64,000 nucleotides of DNA from Mycobacterium sp. OTB74 (GCF_029892685.1 NZ_JARXVD010000003.1:186001-250000), one strand, 5' to 3'; shown: positions 1 to 10,431, counted from the first letter of the stretch. The notes: a model not told the origin generated them from the sequence alone. Program-made: numbers and translations.

Positions 1-2
1 CG

Positions 3-71
3 CAGCAACCGGCGCCGCCGCCGCAACCGAACGACGACCAGGCGCCGCCGGCGCAGGGCTCTCACGGCTGA
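3..71 (+). CDS. ftsH: FtsH C-terminal end (partial)
   Basis: Only the last 22 codons and the stop are in the window. They encode a proline/glutamine/asparagine-rich tail ending in QGSHG. FtsH is the membrane-bound AAA+ zinc protease, and mycobacterial FtsH proteins end in such a low-complexity tail. The call rests on the tail composition and on its place directly upstream of folE, as in M. tuberculosis (Rv3610c-Rv3609c). No catalytic domain is visible here. Confidence 0.6.
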   Translation, partial: QQPAPPPQPNDDQAPPAQGSHG

Positions 72-89
72 CCCGAACGGAGTCCATAC

Positions 90-698
90 ATGACGCGGTC
101 GCAGAACCATACGGCCACGCTCACTGTCGCGAAGTTTGATCAGGAGCGGGCCGAAGCAGCCGTTCGTGAGCTGCTGCTTGCGGTTGGCGAAAACCCGGAG
201 CGTGATGGGCTGCGGGACACCCCGGCCCGCGTCGCCCGGGCGTTCCAGGAAATCTTCGGCGGGTTGTACACCGACCCGGATGCGGTGCTGAACACCACGT
301 TCGACGAGGACCACGACGAACTGGTGCTGATCAAGGACATCCCGATGTACTCGACCTGCGAGCACCACTTGGTGTCGTTCCACGGGGTCGCGCACGTCGG
401 GTACATACCCGGCGAGGACGGCCGGGTGACCGGGCTGTCCAAGATCGCCCGGCTGGTCGACCTGTACGCCAAGCGGCCACAGGTGCAGGAGCGGTTGACC
501 GCCCAGATCGCCGACGCGCTGATGCGCAAACTCGACCCACGCGGTGTGATCGTCGTGGTCGAGGCCGAGCACCTGTGCATGGCCATGCGTGGGGTGCGCA
601 AGCCGGGTGCGGTGACCACCACCTCGGCGGTGCGCGGCCAATTCAAGACCGACAAGGCGTCCCGGGCCGAGGCACTGGAACTTATCCTGCGCAGGTGA
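90..698 (+). CDS. folE: GTP cyclohydrolase I
   Basis: FolE converts GTP to 7,8-dihydroneopterin triphosphate, the first step of folate synthesis; it is a cytosolic homodecamer. The 202-residue product has the family length. It carries the zinc-ligand motif TCEHHL around residue 90 and the second conserved cysteine in [11 protein letters not shown] near residue 155. The GLSKIARL and [10 protein letters not shown] segments are also typical. The ATG at 90 follows a CGGAG element by seven bases. The gene opens a tight folate operon and lies 18 nt after ftsH. Its stop overlaps the next start (GTGA), suggesting translational coupling. Confidence 0.97.
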   Translation: MTRSQNHTATLTVAKFDQERAEAAVRELLLAVGENPERDGLRDTPARVARAFQEIFGGLYTDPDAVLNTTFDEDHDELVLIKDIPMYSTCEHHLVSFHGVAHVGYIPGEDGRVTGLSKIARLVDLYAKRPQVQERLTAQIADALMRKLDPRGVIVVVEAEHLCMAMRGVRKPGAVTTTSAVRGQFKTDKASRAEALELILRR

Positions 699-1540
699 AC
701 CTTGTGCGCAGGACCTCTCAACCCGGCGCTGCGCTCGCCCCAGTGGTGATGGGCGTGGTCAATGTGACCACCGACTCGTTCTCCGACGGCGGACGGTTTC
801 TGGACTGCGATCGTGCGGTTGCCCACGGGCTGGAGCTGGTGGCACAGGGTGCGCAGATCATCGACGTGGGTGGCGAGTCGACTCGGCCCGGTGCCACCCG
901 GTTGGATTCGCGGCTCGAATGTGATCGGGTGTTGCCGGTCATCAGAGACCTTGCCGCCCAAGGGATCACGGTCAGTATCGACACCATGCACGCTGATGTG
1001 GCCGCGGCTGCACTCGAGCACGGCGCTCGCATCGTCAACGACGTGTCCGGCGGCCGAGCGGACCCGAACATGGCGCCGCTGCTGGCCGAGGTCAAGTTGC
1101 CGTGGGTGCTGATGCATTGGCGCGATGTGGACCACCGGGTGCCCAGCTACACCGATGTGGTCGCCGACGTCAAAGCGGAACTGCTCGCTGCGGTGGCTGA
1201 TGCCGTGGCCGCCGGCGTAGATCCGGAGAATCTGATCATCGATCCGGGTTTGGGTTTTGCCAAGTCGGCACAACACAATTGGGCATTGCTGCGTGCGCTG
1301 CCGGAGTTTGTTGGAACCGGGGTGCCAGTACTGGTCGGGGCGTCGCGCAAGCGTTTTCTCGGGGCTCTGCTGGCCGGCCCCGACGGTGCTCCGCGGCCGC
1401 CCGACGGACGGGAGACGGCGACTGCGGTGATATCTGCACTGGCAGCGCAACACGGCGCGTGGGGCGTTCGGGTGCATGACGTGCAGGCCTCAGTGGATGC
1501 GGTGAAGGTGGTCGAAGCATGGGAAGGTGCTAATGACTGA
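695..1540 (+). CDS. folP1: Dihydropteroate synthase
   Basis: FolP condenses dihydropterin pyrophosphate with p-aminobenzoate to give dihydropteroate and is the target of sulfonamides. The TIM-barrel signatures are visible: [15 protein letters not shown] near the N-terminus (pterin and loop 1), GGESTRPGA (loop 2), [18 protein letters not shown] and GASRKRFLG near the C-terminus. I chose the GTG at 695, which overlaps the folE stop. A second GTG at 704 has a better-placed GCAGG element (691-695), so the true start may be three codons later. About 280 residues is normal for the family. The stop overlaps folB by eight bases. Confidence 0.96.
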   Translation: MNLVRRTSQPGAALAPVVMGVVNVTTDSFSDGGRFLDCDRAVAHGLELVAQGAQIIDVGGESTRPGATRLDSRLECDRVLPVIRDLAAQGITVSIDTMHADVAAAALEHGARIVNDVSGGRADPNMAPLLAEVKLPWVLMHWRDVDHRVPSYTDVVADVKAELLAAVADAVAAGVDPENLIIDPGLGFAKSAQHNWALLRALPEFVGTGVPVLVGASRKRFLGALLAGPDGAPRPPDGRETATAVISALAAQHGAWGVRVHDVQASVDAVKVVEAWEGAND

Positions 1541-1910
1541 CCGAATTGAGTTGCGCGGCTTAACTGTTCGCGGCAATCACGGTGTGTTTGATCACGAGCG
1601 TGTCGATGGGCAGGACTTCGTCGTGGACATCACGGTGTGGATCGACCTGGCGGCTGCGGCGGCCAGTGACGAACTGTCCGACACCCTGGATTACGGCGCG
1701 CTGGCGCAGCGCGCAGCAGCGATCGTCGCCGGGCCGCCGCGCAATCTGATCGAGACGGTCTCAGCCGAAATCGCTGACGACGTGATGTCCGATGGACGGG
1801 TGCACGCGGTGGAGGTGGTGCTGCACAAGCCGAACGCGCCGATTCCGCTGTCGTTCAACGATGTTGCGGTGGTGGCGCGACGGTCCCGTCGAGGTGGGGA
1901 CGGTCGATGA
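1533..1910 (+). CDS. folB: Dihydroneopterin aldolase
   Basis: FolB cleaves 7,8-dihydroneopterin to 6-hydroxymethyl-7,8-dihydropterin and glycolaldehyde. The 125-residue product begins [17 protein letters not shown], with the family segment [10 protein letters not shown]; later segments include [19 protein letters not shown] and [14 protein letters not shown] chose ATG 1533 over an ATG two codons upstream because GGGAAGG lies six bases before it. The gene overlaps both folP1 and folK and sits between them, so the folE-folP-folB-folK order is that of a complete pterin branch. Confidence 0.95.
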   Translation: MTDRIELRGLTVRGNHGVFDHERVDGQDFVVDITVWIDLAAAAASDELSDTLDYGALAQRAAAIVAGPPRNLIETVSAEIADDVMSDGRVHAVEVVLHKPNAPIPLSFNDVAVVARRSRRGGDGR

Positions 1911-2422
1911 GTTCGGTCGTGCTGTCCATCGGTTCCAACTTGGGGGACCGCTTGGCGCATCTGCAGTCGGTGGTCGACGGCCTCGGCGGATCAGTGCGCG
2001 CCGTGTCGCCGGTATTCGAAACCGAGGCCTGGGGTGGCGTCGAGCAGGGTGCGTTTCTGAATGCGGTGGTGCTGGCCGACGATCCGGAATTGGACGGTCC
2101 CGGCTGGCTGCGACGCGCCCATGAGCTGGAGGATGCCGCTCAGCGGATTCGTGAACAGCATTGGGGGCCAAGAACTCTCGACGTCGACATCGTTACCTGT
2201 CGGGATGGCGGTGACGACGTTCGCAGCGCGGACCCGGTCTTGACTCTGCCGCATCCGTTCGCCCATCAGCGGGCGTTCGTGCTGGCGCCGTGGCTTGCCG
2301 TCGACCAGGAGGCCGTGCTGACCGTCGACGGCGAGACCCGGTCGGTGCGTGAGCTGTTGGCCGAGCTTGACGCCGCCGAGCGTGATGGCGTGCGGCCCAC
2401 TGATCTTGTGCTGGACCGCTGA
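1907..2422 (+). CDS. folK: 6-hydroxymethyl-dihydropterin pyrophosphokinase
   Basis: FolK transfers pyrophosphate from ATP to 6-hydroxymethyl-7,8-dihydropterin, making the substrate for FolP. The 171-residue protein shows the family start [13 protein letters not shown], the FLNAVV strand and the signature [11 protein letters not shown] with its metal-binding aspartates, followed by [16 protein letters not shown]. The start overlaps folB (ATGA) and the stop overlaps the next gene (TGATG), so the folate genes and the membrane protein after them look co-translated. Confidence 0.96.
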   Translation: MSSVVLSIGSNLGDRLAHLQSVVDGLGGSVRAVSPVFETEAWGGVEQGAFLNAVVLADDPELDGPGWLRRAHELEDAAQRIREQHWGPRTLDVDIVTCRDGGDDVRSADPVLTLPHPFAHQRAFVLAPWLAVDQEAVLTVDGETRSVRELLAELDAAERDGVRPTDLVLDR

Positions 2423-2898
2423 TGGGTCCGACTCGCAAACGTGACCTGACCATCGCGACCGTGGTAGTGGGCCTCGCCGCTTATCTCATGGTGACGCTGC
2501 TGTATCACTGGTTCCCGCCGATCACGGTACGAACAGGGTTGTCGCTGGTGATAGTTGCGGTGGCCGAGGCCGGTTGGGGCTGGTACCTGCGATCCAAGAT
2601 CAGCGCCGGCGAGGTCGGCGTCGGCGCGGGCCGGGTCCACCCGCTGGCGGTCGCGCGGTCGTTGGTGGTGGCGAAGGCGTCTGCGTGGGTTGGTGCGGTG
2701 GTGCTCGGTTGGTGGCTGGGGGTGCTCGGGTACCTGTTGCCGCGGCGCGACGTTCTGCGAGTTGCCGCTCAAGACACCACCGGCTCGGTGGTGGCGGCCA
2801 TGTGCGCGCTGGCTCTTGTGATCACGGCACTCTGGCTGCAGCATTGCTGTAAGTCACCAGCCGAGCCACCGGAGAACCCTGACAGCACAACCGAATAA
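2422..2898 (+). CDS. DUF3180 family membrane protein (Rv3605c-like)
   Basis: A 158-residue integral membrane protein of unknown function. Hydrophobic segments lie near residues 10-28, 38-54, 80-102 and 120-140, separated by short basic loops, with a proline/glutamate-rich cytosolic tail. It overlaps folK by one base (TGATG). This protein directly after folK is a conserved mycobacterial arrangement (Rv3605c), which supports the call. Nothing in the sequence shows an enzymatic role, and the link to folate may only be shared transcription. Confidence 0.85.
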   Translation: MGPTRKRDLTIATVVVGLAAYLMVTLLYHWFPPITVRTGLSLVIVAVAEAGWGWYLRSKISAGEVGVGAGRVHPLAVARSLVVAKASAWVGAVVLGWWLGVLGYLLPRRDVLRVAAQDTTGSVVAAMCALALVITALWLQHCCKSPAEPPENPDSTTE

Positions 2899-2975
2899 AT
2901 AACGATCCGTTTGCGGGCAGAGAATCGCCGCGATGGTCGACAGATGATCTTAATGCTGAACGGTACAGTCAGCCC

Positions 2976-4451
2976 ATGATTGATCCGACCCGGGTGGCGC
3001 GCGGCCGTCGTGCGAACCGCAAGCCGGGTTGGATTCTGCTGACGACGTTGCTGGTGCTCGCCATTGTGGCGAGTTCGGTGCTGGTCTTCACCGACAAGAT
3101 CGAGTTGCTCAAACTCGCGGTTGTCATCGCGTTATGGGCTGCTGCGGCCGCCGCTTTCGCGTCATTCATCTACCGGCGCCAGTCTGATGTGGATCAGGCC
3201 CGGGCTCGCGATCTCAAGTTGGTCTACGACTTGCAACTGGACCGCGAGATCTCGGCGCGTCGTGAATACGAGCTGTCGCTGGAGTCGCACCTGCGTCGGG
3301 AGCTGGCGGCTGAACTGCGGGCACAGTCGGCTGACGAGGTCGCTGCGCTGCGCGCTGAGTTGGCAGCGTTGCGAGCGAACCTGGAGTTCTTGTTCGACAC
3401 CGATCTGGAGCACCGCCCGGCCATCGAAACCGGCACCGCGAGTGCTGCAGTCGGGGCCGGGACCGGTGGGGCAGGCGCTCGCGCCGGCCGGGTGATTGCC
3501 AGCCGGATCGACACCGAGGACAAGCCCCCGGTGCGCGTGGAGCCGGCCACCGAGGAAAGCCCGATCATCGATGTCGCCGCTGAACCGCATTTGCCCGAGG
3601 ACCGTTGGGGTTCTCCGGCGGCCGTGGGTGGGGCGCATCGGCGGGCTGCTGACATGGCTCAGCCGCAACAACCTCAACCGCAACCCCCGCCACAGCCGCA
3701 ACCTCAGCCGCAACCTAAACCTCAGCAGCCCGTCCAGCCACAGCAACCCGCTCAGCCTGCGGCGCGGCCGGCGGCCGAGTGGAAGCCCACGCAGGCGGAG
3801 GGGCAGTGGATTCCAGCGGGGGCTCCTGGCAGTAACTGGGTGTCGCCGGTCGCGCCGGGTGACCAGGGTGCCAAGTGGGAGAACCGCGGCCCGGATCCGA
3901 CGGTGTTGTTGCCGCCGTTGTTCCCGCCGGCCCAGCCCACGGCCCAGCCCACGCCGGTACTGCCGGTGGCCCAGCCCACCCAGGTGCCGCCCGTGCCTCA
4001 GCCTGCGGCACCCGAGCCGGCGCCAGCGCAGCCGATGGCTCAACCCACCGCGGTGCAGCCTGAGCCGCAGCCCGTCAAGGTGCAGCCTGCGCCGCAACCT
4101 GAACCGCAGCCGGCGCCCGCCGCTCCCGCCCCCGCGCCGGTCCCACCCGCCCCCGCGCCACAGCCCGTGCCGGTCGCGCCGGCTGCATCCAGCCCGGTCC
4201 CGCCGAGCGAACCGCGCCGACGAGCCCGGCACTGGGCCCCTGATGCCGAGCCGTCTGCCCCCGAACCGCCCGCAGCTCCGGAACCCCCAGCTCCCGCCGA
4301 AGCTCCGGCGGCCAAGGCTGCTCGGCACCGCAGCACCGAGGACGAGCAACCCAGCGGTCAGCACGCGGGTGGACAGCCCGCGTCTGAGCTGTTGGCGCGT
4401 TTGCAGGCGAGCCCCGGCGGGGGCGGGCGTCGGCGTCGTCGCGAGGATTGA
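2976..4451 (+). CDS. Membrane-anchored proline/glutamine-rich protein (Rv3604c/DUF6779-like)
   Basis: The 491-residue product has a basic N-terminus and two hydrophobic segments (about residues 16-36 and 44-64). A charged, probably coiled-coil stretch follows (about 70-130, rich in Leu, Glu and Arg with REYELSLESHLRRELAAEL). Residues 220-450 form a long low-complexity tail of PQ, PA and QP repeats, and the end is strongly basic (GGGRRRRRED). This matches the mycobacterial protein between the folate and pantothenate genes. Function is unknown; the layout suggests an inner-membrane anchor with an extended tail. The many long reading frames in other registers here are products of the repeat and GC content. 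Confidence 0.85.
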   Translation: MIDPTRVARGRRANRKPGWILLTTLLVLAIVASSVLVFTDKIELLKLAVVIALWAAAAAAFASFIYRRQSDVDQARARDLKLVYDLQLDREISARREYELSLESHLRRELAAELRAQSADEVAALRAELAALRANLEFLFDTDLEHRPAIETGTASAAVGAGTGGAGARAGRVIASRIDTEDKPPVRVEPATEESPIIDVAAEPHLPEDRWGSPAAVGGAHRRAADMAQPQQPQPQPPPQPQPQPQPKPQQPVQPQQPAQPAARPAAEWKPTQAEGQWIPAGAPGSNWVSPVAPGDQGAKWENRGPDPTVLLPPLFPPAQPTAQPTPVLPVAQPTQVPPVPQPAAPEPAPAQPMAQPTAVQPEPQPVKVQPAPQPEPQPAPAAPAPAPVPPAPAPQPVPVAPAASSPVPPSEPRRRARHWAPDAEPSAPEPPAAPEPPAPAEAPAAKAARHRSTEDEQPSGQHAGGQPASELLARLQASPGGGGRRRRRED

Positions 4452-4531
4452 GCTACGCTCTTCTGGACCGTCCGGTACCTGCCAGGCAGGACTGGAACGC
4501 CTGAAACCATCAAATTGCGAGGTTCGCTGCA

Positions 4532-5461
4532 ATGGTGCAGCTCGACGGACTGCGCCCGGCCCGGCTCACTGTGGGGATCATTTCCGCAGGCAGGGTAGGT
4601 AGCGCACTCGGTGTAGCGCTCGAACGCGCCGACCATGTAGTGGTCGCGTGCGCGGCAATCTCGCATGCCTCCCGGCAGCGCGCCGTGCGCCGTCTGCCGG
4701 ATAGCCAGGTGTTGCCGGCACCCGACGTCGCCGCCCGCGTGGAGTTGCTGATCCTCGCCGTTCCAGACGCCGAACTTGCCGGTGTGGTCACGGGCCTGGC
4801 TGCCACAGGATCGGTGCGGCCGGGCACCATCGTGGTGCACACCTCGGGTGCCAACGGCATAGCTGTACTGGCTCCGCTGACAGACCAGGGTTGTGTACCG
4901 CTGGCTATCCACCCGGCCATGACCTTCACCGGCTCGGACGAGGACATCGCGCGACTGTCGGAGACATGCTTCGGGATCACAGCGGCCGACGAGATCGGAT
5001 ATGCCATCGCGCAGTCGCTGGTGCTGGAGATCGGCGGCGAGCCCTTCCGGGTCCGTGAGGACGCCCGCACGCTGTATCACGCCGCGCTGGCACATGCCGG
5101 AAACCACGTCATCACCGTGGTGCTCGACGCGGTGGAAGCGCTGCGCGCCGCAGTGGCCGGGCAGGAGTTGCTGGGCCAGGAACTGGTGGGCGACGCCCCC
5201 GGCGGTATCGCCGAACGCATCCTCGCGCCACTGGCCCGCGCCTCGCTGGAGAACGCCTTGCAGCGTGGCCAAAGTGCCCTCACCGGACCGGTGGCGCGCG
5301 GAGACGCGGCCGCGGTCGTGGCGCATCTGCACGCCCTCGATGAGGTGAATCCCAAACTGGCAGAAGCATATCGAGCCCTATCGCTGCGTACCGCCCAGCG
5401 CGCTCACGCACCGGCCGAGGTCTTCACCGCGTTGACGTCAACTTCAGGGAGGCAACCGTGA
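4532..5461 (+). CDS. Rossmann-fold DUF2520 protein of the pantothenate operon (Rv3603c-like)
   Basis: The 309-residue protein begins with a Rossmann nucleotide-binding motif, [13 protein letters not shown], near residue 15, then the LAVPDAEL and [10 protein letters not shown] strands. Its second half is the helical DUF2520 domain ([22 protein letters not shown]). The fold resembles NADP-dependent 3-hydroxyacid or ketopantoate reductases, but I do not see the standard PanE residues. The GTG of panC overlaps its stop (GTGA) behind a shared GGGAGG element. Its fixed place before panC suggests a role in pantothenate or CoA synthesis; this is inference and the reaction is not known to me. Confidence 0.85.
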   Translation: MVQLDGLRPARLTVGIISAGRVGSALGVALERADHVVVACAAISHASRQRAVRRLPDSQVLPAPDVAARVELLILAVPDAELAGVVTGLAATGSVRPGTIVVHTSGANGIAVLAPLTDQGCVPLAIHPAMTFTGSDEDIARLSETCFGITAADEIGYAIAQSLVLEIGGEPFRVREDARTLYHAALAHAGNHVITVVLDAVEALRAAVAGQELLGQELVGDAPGGIAERILAPLARASLENALQRGQSALTGPVARGDAAAVVAHLHALDEVNPKLAEAYRALSLRTAQRAHAPAEVFTALTSTSGRQP

Positions 5462-6402
5462 CGGAACGAAAACCGCCGCAGTTCACCAAGAATGAGCTGA
5501 ATGTCTACAGCAACCCGGCCGATGTGTCGGACCTGTCGCGAGCGCTGCGTGCCACGGGACGCCGGGTGATGCTGGTGCCGACCATGGGTGCGTTGCACGA
5601 CGGCCATCTGGAACTGGTGCGCGCCGCCAAGAAGGTGCCCGGTGCGGTCGTCGTGGTGTCGATCTTTGTCAACCCCTTGCAATTCGGTGCGGGCGAGGAC
5701 TTGGATGCCTATCCCAGGACCTTGGACTCGGACGTCGAACTATTGCGCGCCGAGGGTGTCGGGGTGGTGTTCGCGCCGACCGCGGCAGACATGTACCCTG
5801 CCGGCCAGCGCACCACCGTACTGCCCGGTCCATTGGGCGCCGACCTCGAAGGTGATTCCCGGCCAACGCATTTCGTGGGCATGTTGACCGTCGTACTCAA
5901 GCTGCTGCAGATCGTCCGGCCGGACCGGGCGTTCTTCGGCGAAAAGGATTACCAGCAGCTGGTTCTGGTGCGGCAGATGGTCGACGACCTCAACCTCGAC
6001 GTGCAGATCGCGGCTGTGCCGATCGTGCGGGAGAACGACGGGCTGGCCATGTCGTCGCGCAACCGCTACCTCGATACCGAGCAGCGCGAGCAGGCCGGGG
6101 CGCTATCCGCCGCGCTGTTGGCCGGTAAGTATTCGGCACCGCGCGGTGTGGAGGCCGCGCTGGATGCCGCCCGGGCTGTCCTCGACGAGGTGCCCGCCAT
6201 CGACGTCGACTACCTGGTGGTGCGGGACCCGTGGCTGGGTCCGGCACCGGCCTCCGGTCCAGCCAGAATGCTGGTGGTGGGCCGGCTGGGCGAGACCAGG
6301 CTGTTGGACAACATTGCCATAGACATCGGCGCTTCCGCAGGGATCGACGGGCATCCGCTCGTGGGCCAGGACGGAACCGGCGAATTACCCTGGAGGAATT
6401 GA
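5458..6402 (+). CDS. panC: Pantothenate synthetase
   Basis: PanC makes pantothenate from pantoate and beta-alanine through a pantoyl-adenylate. The 314-residue protein has the HIGH-like motif [12 protein letters not shown] (about residues 41-52), the pantoate-binding [19 protein letters not shown], the GEKDYQQL segment and the KMSKS-like MSSRNRYL. The GTG start overlaps the previous gene and is preceded by GGGAGG. The last base of its stop is the first base of panD (TGATG). The substrate beta-alanine is supplied by panD, so the two genes form a functional pair. Confidence 0.97.
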   Translation: MTERKPPQFTKNELNVYSNPADVSDLSRALRATGRRVMLVPTMGALHDGHLELVRAAKKVPGAVVVVSIFVNPLQFGAGEDLDAYPRTLDSDVELLRAEGVGVVFAPTAADMYPAGQRTTVLPGPLGADLEGDSRPTHFVGMLTVVLKLLQIVRPDRAFFGEKDYQQLVLVRQMVDDLNLDVQIAAVPIVRENDGLAMSSRNRYLDTEQREQAGALSAALLAGKYSAPRGVEAALDAARAVLDEVPAIDVDYLVVRDPWLGPAPASGPARMLVVGRLGETRLLDNIAIDIGASAGIDGHPLVGQDGTGELPWRN

Positions 6403-6809
6403 TGTTACGCACCATGCTCAAGTCGAAGATTCACCGTGCCACGGTGACTCAGGCGGATCTGCACTATGTCGGATCGGTGACCATCGACGCTGATCTGATG
6501 GAAGCTGCGGATCTGCTTGAAGGCGAACAGGTCACTATCGTCGACATCGACAACGGCAACCGCTTGGTCACCTACGCCATCACCGGTACCCGCGGCACCG
6601 GCATCATCGGGATCAACGGCGCCGCAGCGCATTTGATTCATCCCGGTGACCTGGTCATCCTGATCGCCTACGGAACCATGGAGGATGCCGAGGCGCGCAG
6701 CTTCCAGCCGAGGGTGATATTCGTCGACGGCCAGAACCGCCAGATCGATTTGTCCCATGACGCCGCGTACGTGCCGGACGGTGTCGACGGCCTGCTGTCG
6801 CCGCGGTAA
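6402..6809 (+). CDS. panD: Aspartate 1-decarboxylase (pyruvoyl)
   Basis: PanD decarboxylates L-aspartate to beta-alanine. It is made as a pro-enzyme that cleaves itself at Gly24-Ser25 to form a pyruvoyl group. Both residues are present in HYVGSVTID with serine as residue 25. The protein is 135 residues, a usual mycobacterial length, and begins [16 protein letters not shown]. The ATG at 6402 follows TGGAGGAATTG; the longer upstream extension of this frame overlaps panC and is not real. The C-terminal tail beyond residue 115 is typical of mycobacterial PanD. Confidence 0.97.
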   Translation: MLRTMLKSKIHRATVTQADLHYVGSVTIDADLMEAADLLEGEQVTIVDIDNGNRLVTYAITGTRGTGIIGINGAAAHLIHPGDLVILIAYGTMEDAEARSFQPRVIFVDGQNRQIDLSHDAAYVPDGVDGLLSPR

Positions 6810-6814
6810 CAGCG

Positions 6815-7618
6815 GTGCTGCTCGCGATCGATGTCCGCAACACCCACACCATCGTGGGGTTGGTCGCGGGAACCGGCGATAGTGCAAAGGTAGTGCAGCA
6901 CTGGCGGATTCGTACTGAATCCGAGGTGACAGCCGATGAGCTCGCGCTGATCATCGACGGTCTGATCGGTGACGACTCCGAAAGGCTGGTTGGGGCAACG
7001 GGTTTGTCCACCGTGCCGTCGGTCCTGCATGAAATCCGGGTGATGCTGGACCAGTACTGGCCGTCGGTGCCGCATGTGCTGATCGAGCCCGGCGTGCGCA
7101 CCGGCATTCCGCTGCTGGTGGACAACCCGAAAGAGGTCGGCGCCGACCGCATCGTCAATTGCCTTGCGGCATACCACAAGTACCGGACCGCGGCCATCGT
7201 CGTCGACTTCGGGTCATCCATCTGCGTGGACGTGGTGTCGGCGAAGGGTGAGTTCCTCGGCGGCGCGATCGCGCCAGGCATCCAGGTGTCGTCGGACGCG
7301 GCGGCCGCACGCTCAGCGGCACTGCGAAGGGTTGAGCTGACCAGGCCACGGTCGGTTATCGGCAAGAACACCGTCGAATGCATGCAGGCCGGCGCGGTGT
7401 TCGGGTTCGCTGCTCTGGTCGACGGCCTGGTCAACCGGATTCGCGCGGACGTCGACGGTTTCTCCGGCAGCAACGTGACGGTGGTCGCCACCGGTCACAC
7501 TGCACCGCTGGTGTTGCCCGACCTGCGCACCGTGCAGCATTACGACGAACACCTGACCCTGCAGGGCCTGCGGATGGTCTTCGAGCGCAACCGCTCCAAC
7601 GCCCACCGCACCCGGTGA
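6815..7618 (+). CDS. coaX: Type III pantothenate kinase (CoaX)
   Basis: CoaX phosphorylates pantothenate at the start of CoA synthesis. The 267-residue protein has the phosphate-binding start [11 protein letters not shown], the conserved [15 protein letters not shown] and [13 protein letters not shown] with GGAIAPG. The product of panC is its substrate, so panD, panC and coaX are consecutive pathway genes. The start is the GTG at 6815, five bases after the panD stop. In M. tuberculosis CoaX is reported to be largely inactive beside CoaA, so activity here is not certain. Confidence 0.92.
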   Translation: MLLAIDVRNTHTIVGLVAGTGDSAKVVQHWRIRTESEVTADELALIIDGLIGDDSERLVGATGLSTVPSVLHEIRVMLDQYWPSVPHVLIEPGVRTGIPLLVDNPKEVGADRIVNCLAAYHKYRTAAIVVDFGSSICVDVVSAKGEFLGGAIAPGIQVSSDAAAARSAALRRVELTRPRSVIGKNTVECMQAGAVFGFAALVDGLVNRIRADVDGFSGSNVTVVATGHTAPLVLPDLRTVQHYDEHLTLQGLRMVFERNRSNAHRTR

Positions 7619-7656
7619 TTTGTGCACAAGTTTGGGCGCTGACCGCACCAAATCGC

Positions 7657-8913
7657 TCAGAAGAACGTGCGGATCAGTTCGACGACGCGGCGCTCGTCGT
7701 CCAGCATCGGGATCATCTGCCACTTGTCGAAGACCGTGCACGGGTGCGAGACCCCGAATTCCAGCCAGTCGCCGACTTCGATGTTCTGGTCGGCCGGCGC
7801 CAGTCGTAGGTAGGCGTGCTGGTCGTTGAGCTTCTCGACTCGACTGTCCTCAAGGCCGTACGGCACCGGCAGATCTTGGTCGAACGAGACATCACGGCGG
7901 CCCATGCTGACGATGGCCAGATCTGGTTCGGGGCGCGAAATCACCTGAGCCCACACACTCAGCGCGGGTTCGAGGTGCGAATCGTCTGTGCGGCCAAGCG
8001 GTGTGGTGCGGGCGTACAGCCCATCGTCGTGGGTCAGGTAGCACCCGCTGCGCAGCACGGTGCGCACCGTCATGTGCTGCGGCCAGCCGGTCAGCAGTTC
8101 GGCGACCAGGTCGAAATACGTGCTGCCGCCTGCGGTTACCAGGATGTCTTCCGACTCGAAGAGCGGCGCAAGTCGAATTGTGTTGTCGCGCAATGCCTTC
8201 AGATACGCAGTTACCGCCGCGATTGACGGCGCGCCGACATCGTGTCCCGTGGCGGCCTCGTAACCGGCCACGCCGACCAGACGCAACCGGTCCGACGCGG
8301 CGACCGCCGCGGCCACCGCGGCCGCGGTCGCGTCATCCCGGCAGCCGGTACGCCCACCGGTCATGCCGATCTCGATGCAGACGTCCACCGGACGTCGGCC
8401 GCCGGCGAGGGCAGCGGTCATCAGTTCCACCCCGCGTACCGAGTCCACCCAGCACACCAGATCGAACTCGGGGTGGGTATCCAACTCGGCGGACAGCCAG
8501 CGCAGCCCTGCGGCATCGACCAGTTCGTTGGCCAGGATTATCCGCTGCGCGCCGAACGCCCGGAAGACCTGTACCTGGCTGATGGTCGCGAGGGTGACTG
8601 CGACCGCTCCGGCACCCAATTGGCGGGCCAGCAGCTGCGGCGCCATGTGGGTCTTGCCGTGCGGTGCGAGCGTGACGCCGCGGCGTCGGCACCAGCGCGC
8701 CATGGTCACCAGGTTGTGCGCCAGTGGCTGGGCCCGCAGCGTGCAGACCGGTGACACCGCACCCTCTGCGAATAGTTCCGGCGCCCGGCGGCAGATTTCG
8801 GCGACGGTCTGACCCCACCACGCCGACGGCAGACCCTTGTGGTTCCAGGAGATTGTCTGGGCGTGTAAGGCGTCGACGCTGGATAGGTCCAATCCGGTAG
8901 CCATGGGCTTCAT
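7657..8913 (-). CDS. PLP-dependent amino-acid deaminase of the D-serine dehydratase / D-threonine aldolase type
   Basis: The 418-residue protein has an alanine-racemase-like N-terminal barrel with the PLP lysine in [10 protein letters not shown] (about residue 85). The C-terminal D-serine-dehydratase-like domain contains [13 protein letters not shown] and the closing [11 protein letters not shown], whose His and Cys fit the zinc site of this family. Relatives deaminate D-serine or cleave D-threonine. The substrate here is not determined; annotation pipelines often say amino acid deaminase. The gene is convergent with coaX and divergent from lysS, with only 15 nt between the two starts. A second Met at 8904 is possible. 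I do not recall it at this place in M. tuberculosis, so it may be accessory. Confidence 0.85.
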   Translation of the reverse strand: MKPMATGLDLSSVDALHAQTISWNHKGLPSAWWGQTVAEICRRAPELFAEGAVSPVCTLRAQPLAHNLVTMARWCRRRGVTLAPHGKTHMAPQLLARQLGAGAVAVTLATISQVQVFRAFGAQRIILANELVDAAGLRWLSAELDTHPEFDLVCWVDSVRGVELMTAALAGGRRPVDVCIEIGMTGGRTGCRDDATAAAVAAAVAASDRLRLVGVAGYEAATGHDVGAPSIAAVTAYLKALRDNTIRLAPLFESEDILVTAGGSTYFDLVAELLTGWPQHMTVRTVLRSGCYLTHDDGLYARTTPLGRTDDSHLEPALSVWAQVISRPEPDLAIVSMGRRDVSFDQDLPVPYGLEDSRVEKLNDQHAYLRLAPADQNIEVGDWLEFGVSHPCTVFDKWQMIPMLDDERRVVELIRTFF

Positions 8914-8928
8914 TTAAGCTGGCATTTC

Positions 8929-10431
8929 GTGAGCGAAGCCGACAGTACCGATATTCCCGAGCAGTTCCGGATCCGCCAGGCCAAGCGCGAGCGCTTACTG
9001 GCCGAGGGCCGCGATCCGTACCCGGTCGAGGTGCCGCGCACGCATACCCTCGCCGAGCTGCGGGCGGCCTACCCAGAGCTTGCTGCCGACACGGCAACCG
9101 GCCAGATCGTCGGTATTGCGGGCCGAGTCGTGTTCGCCCGCAATTCAGGGAAATTGTGTTTCGCCACACTGCAGGAAGGCGACGGCACCCAGTTGCAGGC
9201 CATGTTGAGCCTGGACAAAGTCGGCCAGGAATCGCTGGACGCGTGGAAGGCCGACGTCGATCTGGGCGACATCGTATTCATCGAAGGCGAAGTGATCAGC
9301 TCGCGCCGCGGTGAATTATCGGTGCTAGCTCACAGTTGGCAAATCGTGTCGAAAGCGCTTCGTCCGCTTCCGGTTGCGCACAAGGAACTGAACGAAGAGA
9401 CTCGGGTTCGGCAGCGATATGTGGACCTGATCGTGCGTCCTGAGGCACGCAATATCGCGCGGCAACGCATTGCGGTAGTGCGCGCGTTGCGGTCCGCACT
9501 GGAACGGCGTGGCTTTTTGGAGGTCGAGACGCCGATGCTGCAGACGCTTCCCGGCGGCGCCGCAGCCCGACCATTCGTGACCCACTCGAACGCCCTGGAC
9601 TCGGATCTGTACCTGCGCATAGCGCCGGAGTTGTTCCTGAAGCGATGCCTGGTCGGCGGTTTCGAGAAGGTGTTCGAGCTGAATCGGAACTTTCGTAACG
9701 AAGGTGCCGATTCTACACATTCACCGGAATTCGCCATGCTGGAGACATATCAGGCCTACGGCACATATGACGATTCCGCGATCGTGACGCGTGAGTTAAT
9801 TCAGGAGGTCGCCGACGAGGCGATTGGCACCCGGTCGGTGCCGCTGCCCGACGGCTCGACGTACGACCTGGATGGTGAATGGGCGACCCTCGAAATGTAT
9901 CCGTCACTGTCAGAGGCGCTCGGCGAGGAGATCACACCGGAGACCTCGCCGGAGTACCTCTGGAAGTTGGCCGACCGCCTGGGGGCCGAGATCCCGCGTG
10001 ATCGTGGTTACGGCCACGGCAAATTGGTCGAGGAGCTGTGGGAACACACCGTCGGTGACCACCTGTGGGCACCGACGTTCGTCCGCGACTTCCCGGTCGA
10101 GACCACGCCGTTGACGCGGGCCCATCGCAGCATTCCGGGCGTCACTGAGAAATGGGATCTCTACATCCGCAAGTTCGAGCTGGCGACCGGCTACTCCGAG
10201 TTGGTGGACCCGGTGATTCAGCGCGAGCGTTTCGAAGCTCAGGCCCGCGCGGCCGCCGCCGGTGATGACGAGGCAATGCGACTCGATGAGGATTTCCTAA
10301 TCGCATTGGAGTACGCGATGCCACCGACGACAGGTACCGGAATGGGGCTCGATCGCTTGTTGATGGCGCTGACAGGACTGACAATTCGCGAGACTGTTTT
10401 GTTTCCGATTGTGCGGCGCCAAGGCGACTGA
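8929..10431 (+). CDS. lysS: Lysyl-tRNA synthetase, class II
   Basis: LysS charges tRNA-Lys. The 500-residue protein starts with the anticodon-binding OB fold (residues 60-165), followed by the class II core: motif 1 around [10 protein letters not shown], motif 2 in [15 protein letters not shown] and motif 3 in [15 protein letters not shown] near the C-terminus. The GTG at 8929 gives the N-terminus expected for mycobacterial LysS ([14 protein letters not shown]). The start sits 15 nt from a divergent gene, so its promoter must overlap the 5' end of that gene. Confidence 0.97.
   Translation: MSEADSTDIPEQFRIRQAKRERLLAEGRDPYPVEVPRTHTLAELRAAYPELAADTATGQIVGIAGRVVFARNSGKLCFATLQEGDGTQLQAMLSLDKVGQESLDAWKADVDLGDIVFIEGEVISSRRGELSVLAHSWQIVSKALRPLPVAHKELNEETRVRQRYVDLIVRPEARNIARQRIAVVRALRSALERRGFLEVETPMLQTLPGGAAARPFVTHSNALDSDLYLRIAPELFLKRCLVGGFEKVFELNRNFRNEGADSTHSPEFAMLETYQAYGTYDDSAIVTRELIQEVADEAIGTRSVPLPDGSTYDLDGEWATLEMYPSLSEALGEEITPETSPEYLWKLADRLGAEIPRDRGYGHGKLVEELWEHTVGDHLWAPTFVRDFPVETTPLTRAHRSIPGVTEKWDLYIRKFELATGYSELVDPVIQRERFEAQARAAAAGDDEAMRLDEDFLIALEYAMPPTTGTGMGLDRLLMALTGLTIRETVLFPIVRRQGD

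Noticed and set aside
140-1477. 445-codon open frame on the minus strand across folE-folP1
   Set aside because: It lies antisense to two recognisable folate genes. Its product is Arg/His/Gln-rich with no known motif, a typical shadow of GC-rich coding DNA.
3660-4200. Repetitive PQ-rich stretch as a possible CRISPR or tandem DNA repeat
   Set aside because: The repeats are irregular codon-level PQ/PA repeats in a coding frame, without constant direct repeats and spacers.
3162-4602. Long frames of up to 456 codons antisense and out of frame over the Rv3604c-like gene
   Set aside because: They arise from the PQ/PA repeat tract and have extreme Arg/Leu or Gly/Ala composition. The forward frame has the conserved membrane N-terminus.
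6231-6809. Long 192-residue version of PanD
   Set aside because: The upstream part overlaps panC. The ATG at 6402 has a strong SD and gives the exact family N-terminus and Gly24-Ser25 site.
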